Shown here piece by piece: positions 1 through 11,302 of a stretch of 64,000 nt of DNA. The DNA lies in contig CAMZOI010000001.1 of assembly GCA_947331495.1 (NCBI GenBank), forward strand, positions 558,001-622,000, written 5' to 3'. Each line of letters starts with the position of its first letter. The stretch's first letter is position 1. Made by a program: the position numbers and the translations under genes. The stretch comes from Erythrobacteraceae bacterium Alg239-R51. Its GTDB lineage: Bacteria > Pseudomonadota > Alphaproteobacteria > Sphingomonadales > Sphingomonadaceae. Under the pieces are notes generated by a model. That model was not told the origin of the DNA, did not search any database, and saw only the letters and a list, made by a program, of their open reading frames with translations.

Positions 1-571
1 GCTGTGCGGCACAACCCGGCGGCACAAGTTCGTCTCCGGTGGCAATGATCGCGATCCGGGGCTGGCGCGATACGCATACCGTTTCGCGATCGGACGCGCC
101 TGCCGAAACCATGGCCCTTGCGGTCAAGCGCGTACCCTTACGCAGCAGCAGATCGCCGCGGCGAAAATCGCTGCCTTGCGGACGGATATGGTTTCCAGGG
201 CCGAACCCTTCGCGAAAGCGGACCCGCACCCCGTCACGCTCGGCATATTCCTGCATCACGACCAGGTCGGCGCCCGACGGGACAGGCGCGCCTGTAAAGA
301 TGCGGACCGCCATGCCGGCTTCGAGAACACCTTCGAACGCAGTGCCAGGGCGAACCTCGCCGGCTACCTGTAGCCATCGATCCGAAGAGATTGATTCCCG
401 TGCCGCGGCGTAGCCATCCATGATCGAAACGTCGCGACGCGGCGCATCCAGGCGGGCGTAAAGATTCTCAGCGAGAAATCGTCCTCCCGCGCTTTCCAGA
501 GGCAGCGTTTCGTGGTTCAGCGGAACGATGGCGGCGTCCATTCTGTCTACCGCGTCATCGAAATCAAGCAT
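1..571 (-). CDS. moeA: Molybdopterin molybdenumtransferase MoeA (3' end outside window)
   Basis: Encodes the N-terminal 190 residues of MoeA, which inserts molybdate into adenylylated molybdopterin in the last step of Mo-cofactor synthesis. The reverse strand reads MLDFDDAVDRMDAAIVPLN from the ATG at 571, then family hallmarks: a DVSIMDGYA motif, GEVRPGTAFEG, RIFTGAPVPSGADLVVMQE and IIATGDELV. The reading frame runs off the left edge of the window, so the C-terminal domains are not visible. It lies 11 bp downstream of moaA on the same strand, so the two are probably co-transcribed. The family assignment is based on recognisable motifs and is firm. Confidence 0.93.
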   Translation of the reverse strand, partial: MLDFDDAVDRMDAAIVPLNHETLPLESAGGRFLAENLYARLDAPRRDVSIMDGYAAARESISSDRWLQVAGEVRPGTAFEGVLEAGMAVRIFTGAPVPSGADLVVMQEYAERDGVRVRFREGFGPGNHIRPQGSDFRRGDLLLRKGTRLTARAMVSAGASDRETVCVSRQPRIAIIATGDELVPPGCAAQ

Positions 572-582
572 GAGAGTTCTTT

Positions 583-1605
583 TCAGCCGCCGATGGAGGC
601 AAGGTGAGGCGTAGCCCCGCTATCGCCATCGTGCAGGCGATGTCCGCGCGTCTTTCCGGGCATGGCCGCACGAATGCGGGCGACTAACTCGCCTTGCTGG
701 CCGTCGGATTGCAGCAAGTCGCGCAGGTCGAGACCTTCACTTCCGAACAGGCAGAGATGAAGCTTGCCGCGACTGGACAATCGCAACCGGTTGCACGTCT
801 CGCAAAAACCGGACGCATAGGGTGCAATAAGCCCAATTCGGCCGCGATAATCAGGATGGGCATAATCAACTGCGGGACCGCTACCTTCAAGGCGCTCTAA
901 CGAACGCCACCCTTCAGCTTCGAGGCGGTCGCGGATCGTTTCGCCGGGAATGCGACGGGCGGCCTGATACGCGGCATTGTCGTTGGTCCGCATCAATTCG
1001 ATGAACCGCCAGCATACATCGCGTTCGGCGACGAACGCGAGTATCCTGTTCCAGCTTTGCTGATCCGGCTCTTTCGTCAGCACGCTGTTGACCTTGACCG
1101 CATCGAAGCCCGCATCAAGTGCAGCATCCACGCCGCCGACCACTTCGCCCAACCGATCATGCCCGGTGATCCGCGCAAAGGCCCGAGCGTCCAGCGTATC
1201 AATACTGATATTTACAGCCGCGACGCCCACCTCTCGCCAACGCCCGGCCTGTTCGCGCAGGCGATACCCATTTGTGGTCATCGCAATCCGGCGAATGCCC
1301 GGTAGGCGTGCGACGTCGCGCACGATGTCGGCAAAGTCCGTTCGTATTGTTGGTTCGCCGCCGGTCAGCCGCACTTTCCACAGGCCCAGCTCCGCAAAGG
1401 CGCGCGTAGCCCGCACGAGTTCATCCCGCGATAGTTCGGGTGCAAGTCCCGGCTGTTTGCGAAAACCGTTGGGCAGGCAATAGGTGCACCGAAAATTGCA
1501 ACGGTCGGTCAGCGATAGCCGCAGATAGGAAAACCGGCGCCCGAACCCGTCTTCGAGGCGCGGTTCGGCGCGGATCGCACGGTCGGAAAGGCTGATGGAT
1601 CGCAT
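583..1605 (-). CDS. moaA: GTP 3',8-cyclase MoaA
   Basis: Radical-SAM enzyme that converts GTP to the cyclic precursor of molybdopterin together with MoaC. The radical-SAM cluster motif is CNFRCTYC near residue 40, the C-terminal second Fe-S cluster motif is CETCNRLRLSSRGKLHLCL, and the protein ends in the GG dipeptide typical of MoaA. I place the start at the ATG at 1605 (MRSISLSDRA) because the preceding in-frame residues look like translated leader; an upstream ATG at 1668 is possible. It is followed by moeA after 11 bp. The gene is divergent from the acyl-CoA dehydrogenase, so the promoters of both should lie in 1606-1760. Confidence 0.93.
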   Translation of the reverse strand: MRSISLSDRAIRAEPRLEDGFGRRFSYLRLSLTDRCNFRCTYCLPNGFRKQPGLAPELSRDELVRATRAFAELGLWKVRLTGGEPTIRTDFADIVRDVARLPGIRRIAMTTNGYRLREQAGRWREVGVAAVNISIDTLDARAFARITGHDRLGEVVGGVDAALDAGFDAVKVNSVLTKEPDQQSWNRILAFVAERDVCWRFIELMRTNDNAAYQAARRIPGETIRDRLEAEGWRSLERLEGSGPAVDYAHPDYRGRIGLIAPYASGFCETCNRLRLSSRGKLHLCLFGSEGLDLRDLLQSDGQQGELVARIRAAMPGKTRGHRLHDGDSGATPHLASIGG

Positions 1606-1760
1606 GTCGTTTTCTAACCGCTCGATCGGGCCATGGCTACCACCGTCTCGACGGCTCTTTGGCGACACCGGTCAGCCATCACTACGCCAACGAAAATTTC
1701 GTTCGCAATTGCAACCGACCCTGCGACTTGGCATGGACGATCGCAAGAGAGGAGCACCCC

Positions 1761-2912
1761 TTGAACGAAACCTTTCCTGAAATCCGCGACGCGGTACGCC
1801 GGTTGTGCGCCGAGTTTCCCGGCGAATATTGGCGCGAGCTCGACCGCGAACGCGGCTATCCGACGGAATTCGTCGAGGCATTGACCAAATCCGGCTTCCT
1901 GTCCGTGTTGATTCCGGAAGAATATGGCGGATCGGGGCTGGGTCTGGAAGCGGCTTGCGCGGTCCTTGAGGAGATCCATCGCTCCGGAGCGAACGGAGGG
2001 GCATCCCACGCGCAGATGTACACGATGGGCACTTTGCTGAAACACGGTTCGCAAGAGCAGAAACGCAGATACCTGCCAAAGATCGCCAGCGGCGAATTGC
2101 GCTTGCAAGCGTTCGGCGTGACGGAGCCAGGAGCGGGTACGGACACCACGCGCATCACGACGTTCGCCCGGCGGGAGGGTGACGATTACATCATCAATGG
2201 CCAGAAGATCTGGATCAGCCGCGCCGAGCATTCGGACCTGATGGTCCTGCTGTGCCGCACGACCCCGCGCGAGCAATGCGCCAAGCCGTCGGACGGCATG
2301 AGTGTGCTTCTGATCGACATGCGCGAGACAATCGGCAACGGTCTTACCATTCGCCCGGTCCGTACCATGCTCAACCATGCGACGACCGAGTTGTTCTTCG
2401 ATGATCTGCGCGTTCCGGCAAGCGCACTGATCGGCGAGGAAGGGAAAGGCTTCCGCTACATCCTGTCGGGCATGAATGCCGAGCGTATACTGATTGCAAG
2501 CGAATGCATCGGCGATGGCCGCTTCTTCATCGACCGGGCGAGCGCCTATGCCAAGGATCGCAACGTTTTTGGCCGGGCCATCGGCGAAAACCAGGGTGTC
2601 CAGTTCCCCATCGCGCGCGCCTATGTCCAGCTATACGCTGCTGCAGAGATCGTCACGAAGGCGGCGCGCATGTTCGATGCGGGCGAAACCGGCGGGACCG
2701 AGGCGAACATGGCCAAGATGCTCGCCAGCGAGGCAAGCTGGTTCGCGGCAGACATGTGCGTGCAGACGCATGGCGGCTTCGGCTTTGCCGAGGAGTATGA
2801 TGTCGAGCGCAAGTTTCGCGAAACCCGACTCTATCAGGTCGCCCCTATCAGTACGAATTTAATCCTGAGCCATGTGGCAACGCATGTGCTCGATCTGCCC
2901 AAGAGTTTCTGA
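1761..2912 (+). CDS. Acyl-CoA dehydrogenase
   Basis: FAD-dependent acyl-CoA dehydrogenase of about 383 residues that introduces an alpha-beta double bond into an acyl-CoA. Family motifs include FGVTEPGAGTDTT, NGQKIWISRAEHSD, the FGRAIGENQGVQFPIA helix and THGGFGFAEEYDVER. The usual C-terminal YEGT-type segment that carries the catalytic glutamate of medium-chain enzymes is replaced by LYQVAPISTN, so the base probably sits elsewhere, as in isovaleryl-CoA-type enzymes. I chose a TTG start at 1761 because AGAGAGGAGC precedes it at good spacing; an ATG at 1659 would add 34 residues with no family resemblance. It heads a four-gene operon. The substrate cannot be read from the sequence. Confidence 0.88.
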   Translation: MNETFPEIRDAVRRLCAEFPGEYWRELDRERGYPTEFVEALTKSGFLSVLIPEEYGGSGLGLEAACAVLEEIHRSGANGGASHAQMYTMGTLLKHGSQEQKRRYLPKIASGELRLQAFGVTEPGAGTDTTRITTFARREGDDYIINGQKIWISRAEHSDLMVLLCRTTPREQCAKPSDGMSVLLIDMRETIGNGLTIRPVRTMLNHATTELFFDDLRVPASALIGEEGKGFRYILSGMNAERILIASECIGDGRFFIDRASAYAKDRNVFGRAIGENQGVQFPIARAYVQLYAAAEIVTKAARMFDAGETGGTEANMAKMLASEASWFAADMCVQTHGGFGFAEEYDVERKFRETRLYQVAPISTNLILSHVATHVLDLPKSF

Positions 2913-2923
2913 AGGAGAGAGAG

Positions 2924-4003
2924 ATGTCGAACCACGGTCCGCTGACAGGTCTGAAAGTCGTCGAATTTCAAGGCATCGGCCCCGGCCCACATGTGGCGAT
3001 GATGCTGGCCGATATGGGTGCCGAAGTCGTGCGGATCGAACGCGAGGGATACCAGCCGATGAACCCGGTGGTCGAACGCGCCCGGCATCGCGTCGCCGTG
3101 GATCTCAAGAGCGACGAGGGGCGGCATTTCTGCCTCGACGCCTTGAAGCATGCCGACGTTCTGGTGGAAGGGTTTCGCCCAGGGGTGATGGAGCGGCTAG
3201 GCCTCGGACCGGACGAGGTTCTGGAAGCAAATCCCAGGCTGGTATATGGCCGGATGACGGGTTGGGGACAGGACGGGCCGCTCGCACAGGCGGCGGGGCA
3301 CGACCTCAATTATATCGCGATTACCGGTGCGCTCGATGCAATCGGGAAGAAGGGCGAGCTGCCGGTGCCGCCGCAGAATCTCGTCGGCGATTTTGGCGGC
3401 GGGTCGATGTATTGCGCGATGGGTATTCTCGCCGCCCTCTACGAACGCCAGAATAGCGGCCGGGGCCAGGTCGTGGACGCAGCGATCGTCGATGGCGTGA
3501 CCAGCCTGATGAGTTTTTTCTTCGGTCAGCCGCCAAGCGCAATCCGGACGACCGAACGCGGAGAGGGATTGCTCGGCGGAGCCGCACACTTCTATCGGTG
3601 CTATGCGTGCAGCGACGGCAAGGAGGTCAGCGTCGGCGCGATCGAGCCGCAGTTCTATGCCGAATTGCTGCATCGGGCCGATGCTCCCGAAAGTTTGCGC
3701 GAGGGCCAACTCGATCCTTCGAACTGGGACGAGTACACTGAAAAAATGGCTGAACTCTTCAAGACGAAGACGCAGGCCCAGTGGATCGCGCTGCTTGAAG
3801 GCACCGACGCGTGTTTTGCGCCCGTAATCCCCATGGACGAAGCCAGGAACCATCCGCACATGCAGGCGCGCGAAGCCTATGTAGAACATGGTGGCCGCTG
3901 GCATACCGCGCCTGCCCCACGGTTCGACCGCACTCCCAATGCCGTGCGCGAGGCGGCGCAGGACGGCGCGGATGTCGTTGAGCGGTGGCGCCAGAACGGC
4001 TAG
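2924..4003 (+). CDS. CaiB/BaiF family protein, alpha-methylacyl-CoA racemase-like
   Basis: Class III CoA-transferase fold protein of 359 residues. The N-terminal stretch GIGPGPHVAMMLADMGAEVV and the later GHDLNYIAITGAL and VDAAIVDGVTSLM match alpha-methylacyl-CoA racemases better than formyl-CoA transferases; the last contains the Asp expected in racemase catalysis. It starts 12 bp after the acyl-CoA dehydrogenase behind a GGAGAGAG ribosome site and is followed 26 bp later by the aldehyde dehydrogenase. In this context it would epimerise a 2-methyl-branched acyl-CoA ahead of oxidation, which is inference. A true CoA-transferase role is the main alternative. Confidence 0.85.
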   Translation: MSNHGPLTGLKVVEFQGIGPGPHVAMMLADMGAEVVRIEREGYQPMNPVVERARHRVAVDLKSDEGRHFCLDALKHADVLVEGFRPGVMERLGLGPDEVLEANPRLVYGRMTGWGQDGPLAQAAGHDLNYIAITGALDAIGKKGELPVPPQNLVGDFGGGSMYCAMGILAALYERQNSGRGQVVDAAIVDGVTSLMSFFFGQPPSAIRTTERGEGLLGGAAHFYRCYACSDGKEVSVGAIEPQFYAELLHRADAPESLREGQLDPSNWDEYTEKMAELFKTKTQAQWIALLEGTDACFAPVIPMDEARNHPHMQAREAYVEHGGRWHTAPAPRFDRTPNAVREAAQDGADVVERWRQNG

Positions 4004-4029
4004 TGCGGCGCACGAAGGAGAGACAGGTG

Positions 4030-5448
4030 ATGCGCGAGTGCACGAAATTCTATCTCGATGGTCAATGGGTCGATCCGGTCGAGGAAAACACGGTCGCGGT
4101 CGAGAATCCGGCGAGCGAACAAACGATCGGGCATATCAGCTTCGGCACGAAGGCCGATGTCGACAAGGCGGTGACGGCCGCGCGCCGCGCTTTCGACAGC
4201 TGGTCACAAACGAGCAGGGAACATCGTCTTTCGGTGCTGCGCGCGATCCAAGCGGAAATCGATAACCGCAAGGAAGAGCTCGCCACTGCCGTCAGCGACG
4301 AGATGGGCGCGCCGATGAGCTTGGCCAGTGGACCACACGTCGGCCTGCTGGCCGGTCACTGCCAGAAAGCCATAGAGATCCTCGAAAACTTCGCGTTCGA
4401 GCGGCGGGACGGTGCAACGCTTCACGTGTGGGAGCCGGTCGGAGTGGTCGGCATGATCACCCCGTGGAACTGGCCATTGAACCAGATCGCCTGCAAGGTC
4501 TTTCCCGCGTTGGCGACGGGCTGCACCATGGTCCTGAAACCGAGCGAAATAGCGCCGTTCAACGCCTATATCTTCGCCGAGATCGTCGATGCTGCGGGAG
4601 TCCCTGCTGGTGTTTTCAACCTCGTGAACGGTGACGGCCCCGGAGTCGGGGAAGCGATCAGCGGCCACCCGGACATCGACATGGTCAGCTTCACCGGCTC
4701 GACCCGCGCAGGCATCGCCATCGCGCAGAACGCCGCACCCACCGTCAAGCGAGTGGTACAGGAACTGGGCGGCAAGAGCCCGAACATCGTGCTGGACGAC
4801 AGCGCCTTTGCCAAGTCGGTCGCCAGGAGTACCGTCGCGATGATGGGCAATTCCGGACAGACTTGTACCGCTCCCAGCCGCATGCTGGTTCCGCACAAAC
4901 GCATGGACGAGGCCAAGGCTGTTGCCCGGGAAGCTGCCGACGGGGTGATCCCCGGCGATCCGAAGGGCAATGCCGCCATCGGTCCGGTCGTCTCGAAGAC
5001 ACAATGGGACAAGATCCAGGGCCTGATCGAGAAGGGCATCGAGGAAGGCGCGACATTGGTGGCTGGCGGCCCCGGCAAACCCGAAGGGCTCGAGACTGGC
5101 CATTACGTCAGGCCGACCGTCTTCGCTGATGTCGACAATGACATGACGATCGCGCGTGAGGAAATCTTCGGCCCCGTGCTCTGCATCCTGGGCTACGAGG
5201 ATTACGACGATGCCATCCGGATCGCGAACGACACCGAATACGGTCTTGCCAGCGCAATTACTGGCGAAGACGTGGAAACCGCGCGCGCGCTTGCCAAACG
5301 CATCCGCGCAGGGCGCGTGGCCATCAATGGCGGCTATGACATGAATGCAGCATTCGGCGGCTACAAGAAATCGGGCAATGGTCGCGAATGGGGCGAATGG
5401 GGCTTCCACGACTTCCTCGAAGTCAAGGCAGTCATGGGGCACAGCTGA
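4030..5448 (+). CDS. Aldehyde dehydrogenase family protein
   Basis: NAD(P)-dependent aldehyde dehydrogenase of 472 residues. The catalytic glutamate motif is [11 protein letters not shown] and the nucleophilic cysteine lies in [13 protein letters not shown]; the coenzyme-binding stretch [10 protein letters not shown] and [10 protein letters not shown] are also present. I use the ATG at 4030 ([14 protein letters not shown]), which follows GGAGAGACAGGTG; an in-frame start at 3985 would overlap the previous gene and adds non-family sequence. The stop codon overlaps the next gene's ATG by one base, so the two are translationally coupled. It probably supplies or removes an acid linked to the acyl-CoA pathway encoded around it. 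Confidence 0.9.
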   Translation: MRECTKFYLDGQWVDPVEENTVAVENPASEQTIGHISFGTKADVDKAVTAARRAFDSWSQTSREHRLSVLRAIQAEIDNRKEELATAVSDEMGAPMSLASGPHVGLLAGHCQKAIEILENFAFERRDGATLHVWEPVGVVGMITPWNWPLNQIACKVFPALATGCTMVLKPSEIAPFNAYIFAEIVDAAGVPAGVFNLVNGDGPGVGEAISGHPDIDMVSFTGSTRAGIAIAQNAAPTVKRVVQELGGKSPNIVLDDSAFAKSVARSTVAMMGNSGQTCTAPSRMLVPHKRMDEAKAVAREAADGVIPGDPKGNAAIGPVVSKTQWDKIQGLIEKGIEEGATLVAGGPGKPEGLETGHYVRPTVFADVDNDMTIAREEIFGPVLCILGYEDYDDAIRIANDTEYGLASAITGEDVETARALAKRIRAGRVAINGGYDMNAAFGGYKKSGNGREWGEWGFHDFLEVKAVMGHS

Positions 5449-5900
5449 TGGCGGGCCGGCATTTCGACGAATGGCAAATCGGCGACAAGCTGAGGCATGA
5501 AATTCGTCGCACCGTGACCGAGGCGGACAATCTGTTCTTCACCGTCATGACTCATAACCCGCAACCGCTGCACCTCGACATGGAGGCGGCAAAGGAAAGC
5601 GAGTTCGGGCAGATCCTGGTGAATGGTACCTACACGTTCTCGCTCATGGTCGGCCTGAGCGTGGGCGATACCACGCTTGGTACGCTTGTGGCCAATCTTG
5701 GTTACGACAAACTGGTCATGCCTAAGCCCGTTTTCATCGGCGACACGCTCCATGCCACAAGCGAAGTAACCGCCCTTCGCGAAAGCAGGTCCCGACCGGA
5801 TGCCGGGATCGTGACTTTCGTGCACGAAGCGGTGAATCAGCGCGAAGAAGTGGTCTGCCGCTGCGAGCGCTCCGCCTTGCTGAAGAAGAGACCGGACTGA
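5448..5900 (+). CDS. MaoC-like acyl-CoA hydratase
   Basis: Small hot-dog-fold protein of 150 residues resembling MaoC/R-specific enoyl-CoA hydratases. The hydratase motif is recognisable around [19 protein letters not shown] (Asn/His positions) with the following [12 protein letters not shown] helix and [14 protein letters not shown] strand. The ATG overlaps the aldehyde dehydrogenase TGA by one base. With the dehydrogenase, racemase-like protein and aldehyde dehydrogenase it closes a compact operon for oxidation of a branched or C5-type acyl-CoA. Homologues acting on mesaconyl-CoA or beta-methylmalyl-CoA look similar, so the exact substrate is open. Confidence 0.85.
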   Translation: MAGRHFDEWQIGDKLRHEIRRTVTEADNLFFTVMTHNPQPLHLDMEAAKESEFGQILVNGTYTFSLMVGLSVGDTTLGTLVANLGYDKLVMPKPVFIGDTLHATSEVTALRESRSRPDAGIVTFVHEAVNQREEVVCRCERSALLKKRPD

Positions 5901-5958
5901 CGAACGCCGCGTAACCTTTGACCTTATCGCGCGTTCGGACGGCGAGGAGAGATCGGAG

Positions 5959-6614
5959 CTGAGCGAACCGGAGAATGTGGTGGGCGTGCTCGGCGAGCTG
6001 GACGAACTGGCTACCAAGGGCGGGAAAGTCCGCATTGCCGAGGTACTGGACGACTTCGGCAAGCGCAGCTTCGGTCCCTTCATCATGCTGCCCGCCCTTA
6101 TCGAAATCACCCCGTGGACGGTATCCCGGGCATCCCGACCTTTCTCGTGGTGATCGTTTCACTCATGGCAGTGCAATTGCTGTTCGGCAGGGACCATGTC
6201 TGGATGCCGCAATTTGTTCAGAACCGCGCGGTGAAATCGAAGAAATTGCATAAAGCGGTAGGCAAATTGCGCGGTATCGCGCACTGGCTCGACGAACACA
6301 GTCGCGACCGGTTCGAATTCCTGATCAGGGACGTCTGGATAAAACTTGCGGCGATAATCGTCCTGCTCCTGTGCCTGACCGTGCCGCCGCTCGAATTCAT
6401 ACCCTTCGCCAGTTCCGGGCCGATGCTGGCGATCGCAGCGATCGGGCTTGCCTTGATCGTCCGCGACGGGCTGGTGATGGTTCTAGCCCTGATACTGGCC
6501 ATCGCAGCACTTGGAGGCGGTTCCTATATGGCGCTTGGTTCGCAGGAGGAAAGCGGTGCGTCGGAGACCGAGGCGAGCCGTCTGCCGGTACCGGAACAGA
6601 CACAAGGTGCTTAG
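5959..6614 (+). pseudogene. exoD: ExoD family exopolysaccharide protein, frameshifted
   Basis: Two reading frames together encode an ExoD-like membrane protein. The first reads LSEPENVVGVLGELDELA through SFGPFIMLPALIEITP. The second resumes at 6114 with VDGIPGIPTFLVVIVS and continues through hydrophobic segments to the stop at 6614. The join falls in the C-run at 6110-6113, where one C is missing relative to an uninterrupted ITP-VDGIPG reading. The first frame has no ATG; a CTG at 5959 behind GAGGAGAG, or a GTG at 5974/5977, are candidate starts. ExoD proteins affect exopolysaccharide production. This is either a real inactivating frameshift or a sequencing error in the homopolymer. Confidence 0.75.
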
Positions 6615-6714
6615 GCGCCCGACGCGCTCTCAAAATCGATCCCCTGCGCAGGTATGTCAACTTGCCATTCACCGCCCGCATCCTACATAATCGGCAACGA
6701 AAGGATTCCCGCGC

Positions 6715-8673
<1,959 letters not shown>

Positions 8674-9007
8674 TGGGTCACGGAATGTTTACCGGGCGAG
8701 CCTGAATCTCCGCAGATCTTCTTTTTCGAGACGGCGGATAATCGTGCATTCTGCATTCCAGCGATGTGCAACCCATGCAGACGCGCGTGGCTAACGTAAC
8801 ATCCGGTATGCGAAAGGAAATCTTGCCACACTTAAGTTGAGCTGGCCGATCCAACATCTGCCCGAGAACAGAAAGTCCGGATCGAGCTTGGTTATCAATA
8901 GACTGTCGAAAAACCCAACATCCGTCGTGCTCGATCATGCCTGTCAACGCCTCGGGTGGGGCCGTGATCCGCGAATGTCTTTCTAGGGGGCCGCGTGGTT
9001 GCTGCGC
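8674..9007. other. 334-bp gap without recognisable gene
   Basis: Space between ftsH and the convergent DUF3667 gene. A minus-strand open frame of about 89 codons covers much of it, but its translation is cysteine-rich and matches no family I recognise, and it has no clear ribosome site. No convincing terminator with a T-run was seen. It may be decayed coding sequence. Confidence 0.4.
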
Positions 9008-10096
9008 TTAGAACGTGCCGATAACCAGCAATAGTTGGAGGAACAGCATCAGCACGATCACAATGAAGGCGTTCAACACGATCAGCCGCCAGATCGCCGA
9101 AAAGCGAGACAGGCCGTAAGTGCCGCGCAATTGCTTGTACATGTGGATCGGTGGGATCAGCAGCGAAGAAAAGAAGATGAATACCTCATGGACGCCCGTC
9201 AGCCCAGCGAGCGTAATGGCGAGAATAAGCAATGTCATGAAGCTGAGCGAATAAGTTACGAAAATCGCGTGATCATAAGCCTTGAAGCTCCGTTTCCACG
9301 CGAAGAGCAACCACACGAAAGGTATTGAAAGCGGGATCAGGAGCCAGCTGAACTTGTAGAAGTTGGTCTGCAGTTTGTAGAGCATCAGTCCGGGATTGGC
9401 GCGCCACTTTTTTATTATGCCGCCATCGATAAGGTCGACGCCAGTCAGGTTGACCTCTTGGTGCACACGCTTGCCATCCATGTCATAAAAAGAAAAATTC
9501 TCGCCTTCGTCGATATTTGCGATTGCCTGTTCAAGCTCGTCGATACGCACTTGCAACTGCTCACGATCGGCTTCGGAGGCAGTTTCGAGCGGTGCCGATT
9601 CCAGCTCCTCCCTGACCGAAGCGAGTGCCACTTCGGCCGTTACGCGCGCAACATCCGGGCCGCGCCCGTCCCAATCCGAAGGCGCGGAGATTCCGGCCAC
9701 TTGAAAAACGGCAAACATCAGGAAGATGGAGAATAGGAACAGCGCCATCGGGCTGACGAACTTGCGCCGCTCGCCCTCGATGTAACGGCGGGTGAGCTCG
9801 CCTGGCCTGAACACGAGCATGGGCAAGGTCTTCCACGTTCTGCCTTCGAAATGCAGGGCCCCGTGAAGCAAATCGTGAAGGAACGCGCCAAGGGTACGAT
9901 GGAGATGCGCCTTCTGACCGCACTCCTGACAATGCGGCCCGGTCAGCATATTTGCGCAATTGAGACAGGTTGTTTCGGCGAAGTGCCCCTTTTCCAGCGG
10001 GCGAGGGGTGCCATCTTGCGCGGTTCCGCGTCCGATCGCTCTTGCGAACAGACCGCCCTCCACCGCTGTTCCGACCGCTTCGCCGATCTCGCTCAC
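9008..10096 (-). CDS. DUF3667 domain membrane protein
   Basis: Conserved membrane protein with an N-terminal four-cysteine zinc-ribbon-like segment (CLNCANMLTGPHCQECGQK), the DUF3667 signature (FLHDLLHGALHFEGRTW, then FRPGELTRRYIEGERRKFVS), a first membrane segment MALFLFSIFLMFAVFQ, a soluble region of about 100 residues, and several C-terminal membrane helices. I prefer the GTG at 10096 (VSEIGEAVGTAVEGGLF) because it follows GGAAAGGGG and this is the usual beginning in relatives; an ATG at 10204 would extend it by 36 residues into the divergent promoter region. The function of the family is unknown. Confidence 0.85.
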   Translation of the reverse strand: MSEIGEAVGTAVEGGLFARAIGRGTAQDGTPRPLEKGHFAETTCLNCANMLTGPHCQECGQKAHLHRTLGAFLHDLLHGALHFEGRTWKTLPMLVFRPGELTRRYIEGERRKFVSPMALFLFSIFLMFAVFQVAGISAPSDWDGRGPDVARVTAEVALASVREELESAPLETASEADREQLQVRIDELEQAIANIDEGENFSFYDMDGKRVHQEVNLTGVDLIDGGIIKKWRANPGLMLYKLQTNFYKFSWLLIPLSIPFVWLLFAWKRSFKAYDHAIFVTYSLSFMTLLILAITLAGLTGVHEVFIFFSSLLIPPIHMYKQLRGTYGLSRFSAIWRLIVLNAFIVIVLMLFLQLLLVIGTF

Positions 10097-10202
10097 GCCA
10101 AACCCCTTTCCAAGCCTCGACCGAAGCATAGACTTCAAGCCGGTCAGTCGCAAAGGCAGGTAGAACAAGCGTCCTCTTGTCGTTGCCCGACCGAGTTGCG
10201 AC

Positions 10203-10913
10203 ATGAATGGTATGGAGATCGCGCCTCAGATGGAGCTATTGGGCTTTGCCTTGATCGCGGGTGTCTTCGCGCTGTTCGCCGCTATCGAAATGGTGTCGCC
10301 CGCTCGGCCTCCGGTCCGGGGAAGGCGCTGGCTCACCAATCTCGCGCTGTTCGCAATCGATACTCTGGCCGTGCGCCTGCTTATCCCCTTGCTGATGGCA
10401 GGAGTGGCAGTGTTGGCAGCGGAGAGGGGCTGGGGGCTGTTGAACGTGATCGCATGGCCCGGGTGGGCCGAGTTCGCTCTGGCTATCGTCGTTCTCGATG
10501 TTGCACTCTATCTGCAGCACTGGGCCACCCACCGCGTGCCGCTGCTCTGGCGGCTGCACAAGGTTCATCATTCCGACCCGACGTTCGATGTGACCACGGC
10601 CGCGCGTTTTCACCCTGTAGAAATGATCGCTTCAATGGGCTGGAAGATGGCCGTGGTTCTCGTGCTCGGCTTGCCGGTCGCCGCGGTCCTAACCTTCGTC
10701 CTTGTGTTCAACCTGGCGACGCTTTTCACACATGCAAATTTCGCCTTGCCGCGCTGGGCGGAAAGTCCGGTGCGCGCAATACTGGTCACCCCGGACATGC
10801 ACCGGATCCACCATTCCTCTTGGCAGCAAGAAACCGACAGCAATTACGGAACGCTGTTCTCGGTCTGGGACCGGATTTTCCGAACCTATACGAGTAACGC
10901 GCGCGGGGGTTAG
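10203..10913 (+). CDS. Fatty acid hydroxylase / sterol desaturase family protein
   Basis: Integral membrane di-iron oxygenase family protein of 236 residues. The histidine clusters are HWATHRVPLLWRLHKVHH, FHPVE, FTHAN and HRIHHSSWQQETDSNYG, matching the pattern of the FA_hydroxylase superfamily. Hydrophobic helices flank the first cluster. It is divergent from the DUF3667 gene. The start is either the ATG at 10203 or that at 10212. In sphingomonads such proteins act on lipids or carotenoids, but no partner gene here fixes the substrate. Confidence 0.88.
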   Translation: MNGMEIAPQMELLGFALIAGVFALFAAIEMVSPARPPVRGRRWLTNLALFAIDTLAVRLLIPLLMAGVAVLAAERGWGLLNVIAWPGWAEFALAIVVLDVALYLQHWATHRVPLLWRLHKVHHSDPTFDVTTAARFHPVEMIASMGWKMAVVLVLGLPVAAVLTFVLVFNLATLFTHANFALPRWAESPVRAILVTPDMHRIHHSSWQQETDSNYGTLFSVWDRIFRTYTSNARGG

Positions 10914-11009
10914 GGTGCGATTGTAATCGGCCTGGAAGATTGTCAGGACGATCGTCCGCATGGTCTGGGCTGGAGCTTGCTACTGCCCTTCCGCAGATGA
11001 CATTCCGAC

Positions 11010-11034
11010 GGAACATATAAAGAACAAGATCGTT
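11010..11034 (+). promoter_or_regulatory. EcfG-type general stress promoter
   Basis: GGAAC at 11010-11014 and CGTT at 11031-11034 are separated by exactly 16 bases. This matches the alphaproteobacterial EcfG (general stress response) promoter consensus GGAAC-N16/17-CGTT. It lies 24 bp upstream of the DUF3072 start codon. Confidence 0.65.
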
Positions 11035-11058
11035 GATCCCTTAAAGGAGATTTACATC

Positions 11059-11292
11059 ATGCCAGCTGCCAAACCCAGAGAAATGCCGAAAGCGAATCCC
11101 GTTTCGAATGCCAGGAAAGATCCGGAAAACTGGACGACCGGAGACGAACGAATGACCGGCGCACAGGCGAGCTATCTGAAGACCCTGGCCGAAGAGGCCG
11201 AAAAGCCCGATGCCTACGACACGACGTTGACGAAGGCGCAGGCATCCGAACGGATCGACGCCTTGCAGAACGAAACCGGTCGAGGACATTGA
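11059..11292 (+). CDS. DUF3072 small protein
   Basis: Small hydrophilic protein of 77 residues with the DUF3072 pattern: DPENWTTGDERMTGAQASYL, then LTKAQASERIDALQ. The ATG at 11059 follows AAAGGAGA at good spacing. The upstream GGAAC-N16-CGTT promoter suggests expression under general stress, and relatives of this family commonly sit in such settings. A strong hairpin follows it. Molecular function is unknown. Confidence 0.8.
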   Translation: MPAAKPREMPKANPVSNARKDPENWTTGDERMTGAQASYLKTLAEEAEKPDAYDTTLTKAQASERIDALQNETGRGH

Positions 11293-11302
11293 TAGAAACA
11301 AG

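Noticed and set aside
1614..2378. 254-codon minus-strand open frame that could extend the moaA region
   Set aside because: Antisense to the acyl-CoA dehydrogenase and without ribosome site or family match.
4204..5442. 412-codon minus-strand open frame
   Set aside because: Antisense to the aldehyde dehydrogenase, whose catalytic motifs are intact; no domain in the antisense frame.
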